DNA of 64,000 nt from Cheiracanthium punctorium (taxonomy: Eukaryota; Arthropoda; Arachnida; Araneae; Cheiracanthiidae): positions 2,418,001-2,482,000 of the forward strand of contig JAWZYV010016058.1 of NCBI GenBank assembly GCA_038373885.1. The letters run 5' to 3'. How positions within the stretch are numbered: position 1 is the stretch's first letter; each line of letters opens with the position of its first letter. The translations under genes were made by a program, and so were the position numbers. The notes beneath the pieces were generated by a model. That model was not told where the DNA came from, ran no database searches, and saw only the letters and a program-made list of their open reading frames with translations. This document shows positions 1 through 14,500 of the stretch, one piece after another.

Positions 1-64
<64 letters not shown>
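1..64. repeat. (TA)n microsatellite
   Basis: Uninterrupted TA dinucleotides run from the left edge of the window. A 10-bp inverted repeat, ACCGTACGAT (75-84) and ATCGTACGGT (101-110), lies just beyond with a TA-rich loop and could form a small hairpin. Confidence 0.95.
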
Positions 65-65
<1 letters not shown>

Positions 66-1548
66 TTATTTTTAACCGTACGATACATATATATATATAT
101 ATCGTACGGTCAAATGTTTTACGATTATTTTTATACAGAAACATGAATTAAGCAATGTCTACTTTAATTCAAGAAGGATGTGCAATATCTCCTTCAATTA
201 CTTCACAAAGTGAACGAAAAGCATAGGTAAATAGGAAATTTAAAAATACTACTGTTATTGAACATCAATTGATATTTGATTTTCAATACCACCAATTTCA
301 AGAATTTTTTACCTGTGAAAGGATATTCCAGATCCTTTCCTAAACCTGTTGGTGCAATTATACGCACAGCACGACTTGGGCATGATGATGTTTAAAGTTA
401 ATTAAAAATAAATAAATAAATAAGATGCTGGACTAGTGGCGAAAATAACCATAAACCATGATCAAGACACTGCTTTCTGCCACTATCATGGGCGATGCCA
501 CCGAAGATATTTGGCAACAAGAAAAACCTCTTACTAGCATACGGATGCGTGATCTAGTTATTCCTATATCTATGGTGTGATCACCTTACCTTAGTGTGGA
601 CAAGCAAGATTAGCGATCGCAAATATAGAACTGGATTAGTTTGAAATTCAAACTGAATTCAAATATTCATCCGTACAGGAAGCACACAACTATGCACTAA
701 GAATACCTAAACGTCGGCTGCTTGCTTATCGTTTTATCTAATATTTATACCGGTATGATTATAAGAAAGGTTATATGTATGTTAAATCGTAGAATGAGGT
801 AACTCTTAAAAACTAATGTGATTGTTGGACAAGACATCAAGAATTAAATATATATATATCTATATATTTATACATTTATTCTTACCCTGATCCTACTTAG
901 CAAATTATTTTTACTTTAGTTCTACTTTTACATTAATTTGATTTCAGTACGTTCGATTATTTTGCTTTCTTTTTTAAGCTTTCTGTTATATTTGATTTTC
1001 GTGAGATTTCAATAATTTAATTTACTTGATAAAACAACACTCTTTTTTTAACTGTCTGGTAAATTTTTTTTCTTTAACTGAAGTCTGCATATAATTGAGC
1101 ATTTTTTAGTTTATGCAAGATTAAAATTTTATGAGATGCTTTAGATTATGATAATACAAAATATCTTTTTATTCATCTATGCCTAAAACTTGAATAGAAA
1201 GCATATGTGCAAGTAGAATAGCTTAATCTTTCTTCAATTTTAGGATAATGGCAATGTGTTGTAAAAATGTATTATATTATTTTTAAGTAGTGATCATTTT
1301 TTGATCTCTATTGGTTCATTGCTGTATAGGCAATATACGCTAAAGCTACATGCCATGAGTTAATTCTTACATCAAAAATTAAATGTGTGCTTTTTAAACA
1401 GAAAAGAAAAATACGTTTTATATACAATAATTTACAATAAATATGTAATTTAATTTATCACATTAAGGAAATTTATTGTTATGGAAATATAGTCATGTCA
1501 TTCTAAAAAAAAAATATTTTAGTTTCTTACTTTCGCTTATTTTTGCAG
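65..1548. other. Upstream non-coding stretch, no gene seen
   Basis: AT-rich sequence with frequent stops in all frames and no recognisable domain or repeat terminus. It must contain the promoter and perhaps a non-coding first exon of the reductase gene that follows, because the start codon sits just behind a splice-acceptor-like tract (ending AG at 1547-1548). I could not place a transcription start. Confidence 0.5.
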
Positions 1549-1570
1549 CCAAAAAACTTGCAAATTCAAG
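1549..1570 (+). other. Probable 5' UTR tail after a splice acceptor
   Basis: A pyrimidine-rich tract ending TTTTTGCAG (to 1548) lies 22 bases before the ATG at 1571. This suggests that exon 1 as listed is really exon 2 and that a non-coding exon lies upstream. The ATG context AAGATGTC is acceptable, and the encoded N-terminus [11 protein letters not shown] fits the family start. Confidence 0.5.
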
Positions 1571-1644
1571 ATGTCTACTTTACCCCAAGTTCTGGTCACC
1601 AGATGTGATATTCCTGAAGATGGCATAACACTGCTACAAAGCAA
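1571..1644 (+). CDS. GRHPR: GRHPR coding exon 1
   Basis: Encodes residues 1-24 plus two bases of Lys25, starting [18 protein letters not shown]. The donor is AA|GTATGG. This is the first beta strand and loop of the substrate-binding domain. Confidence 0.93.
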
Positions 1645-2498
1645 GTATGGGTAGCCCTAGTTTTGATATACAGAGAGGAATACTAATCCTATAGGACATG
1701 TTATTTATTTATTTTGGTACTTACGTATTATCCCGTGCAAAATTATTTTTTCAGGAAATGTGACGGAAAACTGTTGCCAATCGTATTCAGAACTATCAAT
1801 GATTTCATGTGTCCAGCATTTATCTTGGCAAAAAATTGCTCGCCTTGGCAGACTGCTGGGATAATATGTAAGGACTTTTTTAAAGGAAGGAGGGTTTAAA
1901 TTTTGTCGCAAAATATACTATGGATAGTTTAAATATAACATATTCTTTTTTATACTAACGTATTATCCTGGTAGTCATTCCCACCAAATTATTTTCTTGT
2001 AAAATGTGCTGGCAAACTATTGTCAATCATATTCAGAACCATCAATATTTTCATGGATCCGTCTTAGCAAAAAATCTCTCGTCTTGCCGGACTGCCGGAA
2101 AGTACCATTTTTTGCTCATGCAGTCTCTTGAGGTTGAAACGTACATTACCCCATTTCCAATAGTAGATAAACTGAAATTCTAGCTTTTCCAGAATTATTA
2201 CAGGTTTAGGATTATGTGCAAGTAGTTGTTATAGCAGAAGATATGACACACACACACCAACAAAACAAAAAAAAGTGCCAGTATAGTGTTTATAATAAAA
2301 TAATGATGATAATAAACAGTTTTTTGCTTTTTCTAAGAATCTGAAAAGTGGAGAGTTCGAGTTTTGCATCTGCACTTTTCATATACAAATCTATTACATC
2401 ACTAACTTGCTTTACTGTACTGCTGGTAGAAGGCAAAGTTCAGGGCCAGCCTTAGTTGCACGCATGCAATTTTGAGAAGTGTGTCGGAATGAGTAAAA

Positions 2499-2540
<42 letters not shown>

Positions 2541-5500
2541 AAATAAAAATTTTAGTTTTTTATTTAATTTTCAATGCAAATTACCCATTTAAATATGTCA
2601 ATAACTTTTGTTCAACAAATAATACTTTAATATCTACTATTTATTACTACTTATTAGTTTTAGTTATTTTAATCCCTTTAAAAGGCCAACTTACTTATTA
2701 CATTCTGATAAATTTCAGTTATAAAGTGTTCATACTTTTTTTTAGGGTTTTCATTTGTGTTTGCAAGGGGTGGTAAATCTCATTCTTACACACATAGTAT
2801 TTTGTTTTTAGGATAGCCCTGCCTAGGTCACTTACTAATTTTTAATAGATATTGTTCCAAACTCTTAGTGTAGTTCTTATATAATAACAAATTAAACACC
2901 TTTAAAAAGGGACAGAATTGCTGCAATGCATCGGTATAACTAGATGAGAGGCAGATTTTAGAGAAAGATTTTGCCCACTCTAGGAAAAATAAATTTTCTA
3001 TTGCAGTCAATAATAGGGAATGCAATCCCGCACTGTTTTTCGTCTTGCGGGATTTCGGGATTGAGATTTATTATTTCCACGGGATTGGCATTTAATTTAG
3101 CTAGGACTTCATTTCAACAGAGAAAAGTAGAAAAAAGTAAGATTTTAAGCACTATGAAGTTTAACTTTAATAATTAATCTTATGAGATAATGTATACAAT
3201 AACTTTCAGAAATATGAAAATTATAATTATGATATTCAGAATAATATACTAAGTCATGTCTTATGTTAGTTGCTAAAAATGAGGAATTCACAGAAATATA
3301 CAATTCATCTATACATTCACATACTTACGCTATTTTCTTAGTTGCTGAAAAAGAACGTACAAAATCGAACCAATCCAATGAATCATTTCCTAATCTAGAT
3401 TTAATTTTAGTAAAATAATTAAAAGTGTCAATTAAAAAAAAGAAAACTTTCTATAATTAATTCGTGACTTTTCATTAAGAAATAAATTAGTATGAAATAT
3501 TTCAACTCATTTGTTGATTGGGAAGTTTGCGAAATATTTAGATTACAATGATTAGATTTGGATGCTTGATCCAGACTCCCATTAGAAGATAATTTTAAAA
3601 AATCAAACTTTCAATTAAAATTTGTAATTATTGATTTGTTTTTTTTTTTTTTTGTTAGATAAGAGACATAAAAATGCAAATATTTTCGGTCTACTGATTG
3701 GGAAAGCAGCGTGTAATCGTAATTAAAAAAATTATTTCTCAGTGTCAATCCCGCGGGATTAGGATCATAATCCCACGAGATTATGATCATAATCCCACGG
3801 GACTAGTCCCGCAAACATTTGTGCGGGATCCCGCGGGATCGGGATTGCATTCCCTAGTCAATAACAGATAAAACCATCTAGGGAGTGCTAAAGTCCACTC
3901 TAAACATAGCCCAAAGGCCTACCCAGCCATTCCAATGGAACTGCCTTTTAGTTAGTGACTTAAGGTTAGCTCTCATATAAGTTGTGTTGCAGCCGATGGA
4001 GAACTATCATGCAAGGTGTCAAGCCACAGAACTTGTTAGTTTAGCCATAATCACTTGATTGGTTAAAGTACCAGCATTTTTTTTAAATGTACTTCTTTTT
4101 TCATTTAAATGCTCTCTGTATTACTTTACAGTTTATTGTGCCATCATCAGTCATCCCGATAACGCCTCTAGATGTGCATTTCACGCCTTAGAAATTTAGA
4201 ATACGCCTTAAGAATTTCGGAATGCATGTTTTTACGCTTTGCTTTTCCATATAAAATTACGTTTTATGATCAGTGATTACGGCGAGATTTCCCCTTGAAA
4301 AGGATTTTTATTTACAGTCAACTCTCTGAAATCTGCGATAACTTTTAATGTAAATAGTGAAATTTACAGTTAACACTAACAGTGTCCCTAGATTGTGTAA
4401 TCAGTTATTATATATGATTTATGTGTTGAATGCAATTTAATTATGCATTTGAAAATGTAGCATAATTGTTCGTTGCTTTAATTACTCCTGTGGATAGGAA
4501 AATACTCCTTCTAAAAAGGTTAAGGAGTATTTTTACTCTTCTAAAAAAATCTTAGATCGATCATTGACCATCATTAAGTTACATGCTTAGTTGTTTGAAG
4601 TCTGATTCTTTCTGAATATAAAAACATTTATATCCATAAGTTTTCCTAGTACATTGATTATATATATATACAAGGACATAGCAAGAAAAACATTTCAGGT
4701 GGTGCCCAAAAGCTGAGAAGGTAGTTAACTTCTCACAAAAATATTAGATTTATTGATATCTAATTAACCCTCCAAGTGGTTGGGAGATAAAATCCCATCT
4801 TCACTCCAGTTTTCACTGCAATGCATCTATAAATTAAACTGTTTATAACACTCAAGTATCCTAAAATATGTTTTGATCTTAAAGCTTTTAAATAATTTAG
4901 GAGCTTATTTTTTAGTAATTCCAAATCTTATCAAAATTTTGTTTTATTATTTTAAAGGTGCATGAATTTTTTATTGTGAGAACAACTTTACATTATTTGC
5001 CCATTCCCATGATTCTCAGAGGATTAATAGAAATCCAAAGTTCCACGAGGTATGGTTTATCCCTGTAAATAAGGAAGGTGTAGCAATTACATAGCATGAC
5101 TGCCAATTTTGTCACAAAGTAAAATCACAAACATAGTCAGTAAACAAAATTGTGAGTAGACACATATGCTAGCCATGGACAAATTGTTAATTTTACTCAC
5201 TTTCTTCACTGTTAGTCTTTCAAAACTATCAGGATGCTATAACAGTGGTAAGAAAATTCAGTAAGCACAATATTTTCTTAACATTTACATGTAACACTTT
5301 ATGACCAAAAATAACTACAACGTTTATTGCTATGAAACTGCAAATATTAGAAGAGATCTTATCTTTGATGTGTTTCAGGCAAAAATTAAAAAACTTTTAT
5401 GTCCAACTAAAGTTTGTAAAAAATAATGCTTATGATTGGTATGTTTTGTCTAATCTTAAAAACATCAAACATACTAAAAACATACTTAGTGCAGTGGAGC

Positions 5501-8500
5501 AAAATCTTGAATTTAGTGGCAGAAAGCATCTATCATATATTGGTTGACATGCATGAGCATCTACCTGTGGGCAGAGAATATCCACACACACACTTTCTTT
5601 CCTGTATTATTCTTATACATTTACATACTGGATTTACATACTGGTATAATGTAGAAGTGGTTTAACATTAAAATATAGTATCTTTAAGGGGCAGGACAGC
5701 TAACTTGCCCACCCCCTCCTTTAGAAACAATCATATTTGTGCCCTTGCCAGCATGTGCTTGCATGGTACATGAGTATGCACATTCAGATGTGCTGAAAAG
5801 TTTCTTAAACAGAGCTTTGCATTTCAAAATATATAAGATGGCCCATGCAACATTGAGCTAAGTATAGCATTTAAAGTTTACTGGGACATTAACCCTTAAA
5901 AAGCATGAAATATTCATTAAACTTCATTGGGTATATTTAATGTTATGCAAATTTCATATTTCTTACTTATCTTTAAAATATGCATATATAGTGAGTTCTG
6001 TTGTTAGTTGACATTGTTTTTTAAGCATTCCTTTATTACTATAAAATTGTTCTCATAATTTGTGAAGTGTTTGCATGTTTAATTTCTGTGAAATTTTTAT
6101 TTGTTAAAATCATTTGACTTTGCTTTGTTGGTCATTCAAAAAGTTTGGCGACCACCCAGCTCCAGCAACTTTCGCCATGTTTACGTAGTGCTCGTACCGT
6201 CTCTGTTGATTTTACCAAATGAAATATGTTTTTTACATTTAGATGTGAAGTTGAAATATGGAAAAATCCTAGTCCAATGCCCAGGGAAGAATTGCTGAAA
6301 AGAATTAAAGGGAAAAATGCCATATACTGCATGCTTACAGATAAAATTAATGCCGAGTTTTTTGATGCAGCAGGTAAAGAATTTTTTTTAAATGTAGTCA
6401 TTGTATCTTTGATTATCTCAGCCATTATGATTTATTTGTAGCACTGTTAAAAGTATGTTTTCAAATTACAAAATATAGTTATTGATAAAATTAGTTTTTC
6501 AAGAATGTTTTTAGTTTTTCAACACTTATCTTTTAATTGCAACCCAGACCAAACCTGCGCATTTTTTTTCCAAGATTGCACTCATCAAATTCTGATTACA
6601 GTTACTAACCTGAGCTCGATGTTCTGTAAACCAAATTTAGTACAATCTAAAATGAATGAATTACCGAATGAAAAATAACATGAAATTTACTCTTTCTCTG
6701 TCAAATAGTATAGTTGGTTTTCTGCAAGTATTTTAAACATTCATTTGAAATTTGAAAAACCAGTTTTGAAGTAATTCATTAAATATATAAAATATGAAAA
6801 TAAAAATATTCACATTAGAAAAAGTGCATTATGCATCAAGCCAGTAGCTAGATAGTGGTGAAAAACTAAAATAACAATAACAACTGTGCATGCTATGAGT
6901 GATCGTTTTTTCCATAACATAACATGAGAATTTGCAGTTTTGTTTTGATGGACAGGTATCACCGTAAGGAAACAAGTCATTCAACATATGAATTCTAAGT
7001 GACCATAATGAAAAAATGGGATGATATTCCATTAGCAGAAGAATCATTTGCTGCCACATATGCGAAGGAATTAAAATTTTATATAGATGCAGTAGCTTTA
7101 AATCAAAATATTTTTAAATATTAATGTTTAATTTCTTTCTTTTTTTTTCCAGTCTCAAGAACTCTAGAAATTACTTCTGAGTTCATTTGATTGTAGAATT
7201 TTACAATTTAAGTCACAATAATGGGCACTGTTACTATGGTAATTAAAGATAATGTTGAAAATAGAAAATAAAATTAATTACTCTTTAACAAAATTTGTAC
7301 ACCATGCTTTTAAAAGTACATTATTAAATTAAATGTTAATATGCTTGATGAAAAAATTTTATTATGATCAAGATAGTTACTTATGAAACTTCGTTTCAGA
7401 TAAAAAGTTCATTTAAGCATCATATCAGATAATTTCATTATATGCTTTTAAAAACTTAAAATCATATAATGTAGTTATTACATTACATTATTACATTATT
7501 ATTTTACACTTAAAAATTACATTATATGCTTTTCTTTTATTACAGGGCCTGATTTTAAAGTAGTTGGTACCATGTCTGTTGGATATGATCATATTGATCT
7601 TGAAGAATGCAAAAAAAGGTTAATATTTTTTTCTTTCTTTAATTCTGCACTTAAAAAAAAAAAAAAAGTTATCCCCATGATTATTTTAATTCTCTTATTC
7701 TTATTATTGAAAGACTATGTTGTATTTAGTTTAAATTCTTTATCAATAACATTACTTAACTAAAGTAGAATTAGTAGGTTAGAAACATATTTTGGATCTT
7801 CCAACTAGGGATAAAAGCTAATTGAGATTTTAACACAAAAAGAAATTTCTAATAAACTAAAAACAAAGATGGGGAGAATCGTAAAATGTCTAAAAATATT
7901 AAAAAATTGGATGTTTAAATTCTGATTAAACACATAAAATTGTCATGATAAACAGAGATGATTACATTTAAAAATTGGATCAAAACTTTGATTCATTTAA
8001 TGCTGAAAAATTGCAAAAAGAACCCACCACCAAAGTACATGATTAAAGATATCCTTAAGAATGGTTCATAGGCAAACAGTAATCTTCCTGTCTTTAATAA
8101 CTGTGCTACAATAATTCCAAGAATTTTCACAGAATTTAAAGATCATAAGAATCCATACTCCCTCGGGCCTATTGTCAGCAAGTGGGAAGGTACTACTTAC
8201 CTGATAGAAAAATGCATAAAAAAAATATTGCAGCAAATCATTTCAAGTTTCGATTTTGCTCTCAACAGAAAATTTTGAATAACATTTAAAAGATTGTAAC
8301 GTTACAGAAAAAGATATACTCATTAGTTTTAATGTTATTAATTTGTACCCATCTATAGATATCAATCAAATGAACCAAATTATTAATAATACTCTCGTCT
8401 TTTTAATAATTCATACTTTCAGCCCAATTAACTGTATAATCATCAAAAGGAAAGCTGCGCCAATGAGCTTGATATCAAGAATTTTAAAAGAAAGATTGAA

Positions 8501-11500
8501 AAAGTAAATACAATAGAAAATGGACAGAAAAAGAAACTAACTTTCACTGATGTAGTACAATATAGTCCAGGCATAGGTTTGAAAATTTTAGATGCTGCCA
8601 TTAAGAAAAGAATACATATAGTGAAAAAACTAAATCCAAGCATTTTTAAATGAATTTATTCTGAAAAGGACAATATTGAACTACAAGGGACAGTGGGAAT
8701 CTATAAAATAAATTTGACCTTCAATAACACCAGAAAGAAAAGGAAGTTAAAAAGGGGTTACAAAAAGGAGGGGGGGGACATAAAAGCAATGTAAAATTCA
8801 AAAAATTAAATACAGCATTATGACAACTCTAGAAGCTTTCACCAGTAACAATAGATTTTGGAAATATTAAAAAGATTTTGAACTTCAATGAACAACACAA
8901 TGCTTACCAGAGAAGCAAATGAGATTCTGTCAACAGAAGGCGCAGCTAATAAGGTTTCACATTCACACATGAATGAAAGTTGGCAAATGCTGCTAGCATA
9001 TGGAAGAAGGAAACAACAAGAAATCAGTTCATGGTTAAGTGAGGACAGGTGTCTTTTGGCCCCTGAAAAGCTTATCGTCTTATCGTGGAGTAGCACTTTT
9101 GGTACTTGTTTTAACTTTATACTAAATTGGAATTATTTGCTTGTATAATATTACATAATTTAACAGAAAATGAAAAGCATACATCTGAAATCACAACAGC
9201 AGAATAAACAATGAAAATATCTGGTTTTTAATTACTAGTATATTGTACTAAAAATTAATGAAATTCACAGATAGAGAACTAGCTAACATATTACAGTATT
9301 TTATGCAAATTTTCTGCACTTGTAAAGTGAAAGAATAAACTGCAATAACTGAATTTTGTTGATTGAGAAATATATTTTGTATTTTGGTTCAGTTTCAGAT
9401 AAACATTATAAAGTTTTATATTCATTAAGTATCCCATCTTTAAAAAATATTTTAAATCCTTCAGTGTTATACGACAAGATATATTTTATACCTATAGCCG
9501 TTAAATTGTATATTATTTCATTCTATAAAGAACCTTAACAGATCTCATTTAACACTAATTACTTAAAATTGCATTACATTAGGAAATATGATATGAGTGC
9601 TCTATAAATTTGTGTTTATTGATCCAATCATCCACTACATTAAGTGCTCTTTAAAAGTGTTACAGCTTATAAATTATGTATTATTTGTTTTTGGTTATTC
9701 TATTTAACATTACTTGCTCTAACTATATTATAAAAATAACATATCAAAATAAGTGCTCAGTATTGAAATCAGTCCTTAATTCACTTAGAAGTAACACTTC
9801 GTTAAATTCCATCCTTAGGAAATGACCCCTGAGCTCTCATATTCCATTTTAATTACTGATGATTGCTAATTATTAATAACTAGCTGCCTCCGGCGACCAG
9901 TTGGTTCGCCATCTTAATAAATCTTGTTCGGAGAGACTCCTGTTCTTCACCGGCTTCCTTGGTACTCAAATCTCTCAGATTCTGAATGGAATTTAAAATT
10001 AAGATAGTTACAAACAGGGACGGTCCTACGGTAAGTGTCGTCCTTGCTAATGTAAAATAGACGCCCCCTTTTATGCTACTTAGTTTTTGAGTTTGAAATG
10101 ACGCCCCTTCGAAGCCGGCGCCCAGATGCGTTGCTTACCGTGTCGGGCCGCCCCTGATTACAAAAATAAGATGGTTAAATGATAAAAACCTGCAAAAAGG
10201 AACAAATTATTTTCGTCATATTAATTCTGAAGAGCTTCTGGATGTATTGGCCTTTAACAAAAATGGAAAGGAAACAAAACTAAGAAAATCTGAAACATTT
10301 TCAGATTTTAAATACGCACTAAAGCGCTATGTATTAAAAGCGTATTATAATCCATGGGTCTTCCCTATTTTCTTTCCTTATTCCATTAAGTTGGAAAGTA
10401 TATCATTCATGAGTGTGATTAAATACAACTAAAATTGATATTTCTATCCATTTTCTGGATGTAATACATTAGAAATAGATAGGAAAAGCTGTGCAGAAAA
10501 ATGCACAATTCGAACTGAAATAAAGTTTAAAAACTCATTCAGGTGTATTCATAATTCAAGTAACAGAAGCAGACGATAAATAGCGCTTGGCGTTAGAATC
10601 GCATCTCCTCAAAATAGTATATCAACCATTTTATTTGTTGCCAAATTAAAAAGTTGCACGTTTTAGTCTCGGAAAATTTCCAAATCATATTTTTCTTTTG
10701 AGTATAAAACATTTCATTCCTGCTCTGATTTCACATGCACACGATGTTTTAATTAAAAAATAACCCTACAAATAATGTAAAAAAAAATATTCTTTTATTT
10801 TTACTTCAAGAGTCTGAATAATTAATAAATTCGCCAAAAATGGCAACCTAGATAGCCAAACTCCCCCTCTTTCCACTGCAGGGTTACAATTGCGAAATGG
10901 CGAGAACAAAAATGATCATTTTGCGACACGTTTTTTATCGATATCTCCTAAAATAATTCGAATTTCGAAAAAATCGCTTCGAGGTGTGTCGCGACCCGTC
11001 TTGGAGAATTTCCGTACAAAATTTGGTAGGTCTACGATCACCCGTTTCGGAGCTACGCGAGACACAGACAGACAAACGGACAGTTTACATCTTGTTTTAT
11101 TTATATAGATTGATAACTTAATAGAAGAATTTAAACTGAGTTTAAATTTTTTAAAAATATGGTATACATATTGAAAAAAAATCCTTTTAATGTTTATTGT
11201 GTTACGAGCAAATTTATTTGTGTCTGCAATAACCTTTTTTTTTTTTTTTTTTTTTTTTTTAATAAAAAATTATTCATAATTTTATTTGAAAAATTTTAGG
11301 CGTGTTCTGGTGGGGAATACTCCTGATGTATTAACTGATGCCACAGCAGAATTAACTGTAGCGTTATTATTAGCAACATCAAGAAGACTTATGGAAGCAA
11401 CAAAAGAAGTTACAAAGTAATATTTAGTATAAAATTACTTATACATATCAGATTCAGTGGTTATAATTTAACTTCCCCTATAAAAAGGGTTCTACAGCTA

Positions 11501-14500
11501 AAACGGGAGAATGGATTGTAACCAAGTTTGGTATACAGATTATACATAAGATGCACTTAAGGAATTTTTATAAAAATGTTTGAATAAGATCCACTAGGTG
11601 GTGCTTTGCATAAAAACAGCAAATTTAACAATGGAAATGGCTAATTTGAAATGTACAAACAATTTTAACCTTTATTTAATCATTTTTGAGCATTTATTCA
11701 CTAATTTGTTTTTTTTTTTTTTTTAGCCGATTCCACCATGCAAAGCACTACCTATTGGACATTTTTTTTAAAATTTCCTTGCACGCATCTTGTGTACAGT
11801 CCATATGCCAAATTTGCTAGCAATCTGCTCACCCATTTCAGCTGCAAAATGCTGTTTACTGGAGAAGTTTAACTAAACCAGAAATTCATACATTTATTAC
11901 TCAGTTTACAGTTGAAGTAAATAATATAGTCACCATATAAATTAAAAATAAAGATTTTGTTCTTTTTTAGATTTGTATTACATATACTTATCAAAAGACA
12001 ATCTTTTTAAAGCTGGTGAAACTTTCTGTAAATTTAATTTTTTCAGTTTGCATTACTGCATTTCTGTCTTTAAATTTTGGTAGACTGAACTGTGTTCTTT
12101 AACTGCTCTGAACTTCACTTCAGCATTTAAGGTGACTTTAGAATGATTTGCTAAGCCTAGACTTTTTTTCTTAAAGTATTCACTACATCACTTTAAAATT
12201 CTTTAAATCTCTCTCATCTTTTTCTCTCTTCTCTCTCTCTCTCTCTCTACATACACACATATATATTATATATTCTATATATTTAACATATAAAAATAAA
12301 TATCCTTTTCAAATTTTCTATTAACTCCTTTCAAAATTCTATTGGGACGTAACAGCTGTGATTTTCAAACAAAGGATTTGTCTCTGTATCCGAATTTAAT
12401 AAAACGCAATCGATGTATCTCCCCTGATTTTTCTGTCTCATAGTTGCAACATCTCTCAAGAATTTCCAGGGACTGTGAAACTTAAAGATTTTAACAGCCA
12501 ATACATGCATCTTTTTTGAACCATGTGATTGAGTTATAAATATGTGATCCCAAGACATTTATACATATACCTTATACACATATATGTGTGTTATTGTTAA
12601 TTTTGCTTCATGAGTGTGTTGAGCTTGGCACTTAGTGTATTACATAAGCATTGTAGAAATTCTATTGACTTTTAGCTAAAATTTCAATCTTTCATAACCG
12701 TTTTTAAATGACCAGTTTTCTGTTTTATTCTTAAAACATTACATTGCTTATTAAATGCATGGTCTGAAAAATTTACATCTATGTACAACATGACATAAAA
12801 TTGTAGCTGCATTTTTTTTATTAACAAGTTTTACAATTTAAAATAAAATTAGTTATTTTTTTAACACACATGCTTTTATTTTTATAGTGGTGGATGGGCA
12901 AAATGTGCTTGGGGTCCATTATGGATGTGTGGAAAATCTCTTACTGGTAGTACTGTGGGTATTGTTGGTCTTGGAAGAATAGGTATGTTTTTCATTCCGG
13001 CAATACTGAAATGATAATGATACTTTTACAGGATGCCATTATATCTTTCTGTCTTTTTTACAATGGTGGACTTGTTTGCAGTTTCTATTAAGAATAGGAA
13101 CTGAAAAATAGTGAACAAGAATCTAATAAAATTGTTAGAACTGTTCATATGTTTTACATATTTTAATAATTGAAGTATTGCCACTGGTAAAAAAAAAAAA
13201 AAGAAAAGAAATTTCATTTTGAAACAAGAAAGTTGTATATAAAAAGAATATAGGATATTTGAGTAACATTTCGAAATTTGGCTCAAAACCTGTTGATTTG
13301 GAAATGTTACCTTGAAAATTATAAAGCACCTACATTTATAAGTAATTCTTCATATGCTGTCTGTCTAAAATATGCTCAAAATTACTTGACTGTCTACTAA
13401 GAATTAATGCTTGTCTGCATTGAGGTATCAATTGTAATTATTGTGTACATTATTGCAATACTGTTCGGTGTTTTATCAAAATGATTATAAAAAACTTTAC
13501 AAGAAATTTGTGAGGATGATTTAAGGAGGAAAGGAAAATTTTCTAGACATTTGGTGGCAGCCCTGTAATTGGATAGTTTTGTTTTGAATATTCTCCCTTC
13601 ACCCACTCATGCTCTCTTATAATGAGAATGTTACTGAAAATTTATAAAAATCTGTTATATCTGCTATAACTCAGTTGTTTTTTCAAAGTTGGTGTGTATC
13701 AGGATAAAAAATTTTGAAAAAGTTAATAGCAATAGAAAGTTTAAGAAAAACTTTGTTAAATAGCTACTTATAACTTTGTCATGTACATATTTATACATGT
13801 ATGTGTTTTTACAAATTTTAGAATTTAATGTAACAAGCATATAAAAGTTGTCTTTTTTTTGTTTGTTTGTTTTTCGAGTAAACCCCACTTTAACTTTTCC
13901 TAAACACATTTTACAATTTAAGGTTTCATATGAATTAGAACTATGTGTAGTGCTTTTTATGATACCTCAAATTCTGATTTGCAATTTTTTTTAGGGTTTG
14001 GTGTGGCAGAACGTTTAAAAGCTTTTAAAGTAAAAAATATAGTGTATTCTGGAAACAGAGCTAAAATTGAAGGTTTGTAATCAAATGATTTATATCACTC
14101 TTCATAAATTTATTAAATGTAAATAATTATTTTTCTACCTTATTAATTATTTGGGCTTTTATATATTAAAATGCTTTCTTTTAGCTATGGAAAAATTGAA
14201 TGCCAAACTTCTTCCATTTGAGGATCTATTGAAACAATCAGATTTTGTTGTAGTATGCTGTGCTCTTACCCCAAATACTAAAGGCATTTTCAATTTAGAA
14301 GCATTTAAGAAAATGAAAAGAGATGCTATCTTTATCAACAGTAGTCGGTATGTTCTTTATGGTATCACAAAACTGTCTAAATCTTTCTTTTCCATTTTCT
14401 TTTCCATTTTATAAAGTTATAAAATTTCTGAAGTGTTTTATAGTATTGGTTGAAAAAAAAAAAAGATTGAAGGAAAGAAAAAAAGAAAATTAAATGAATA

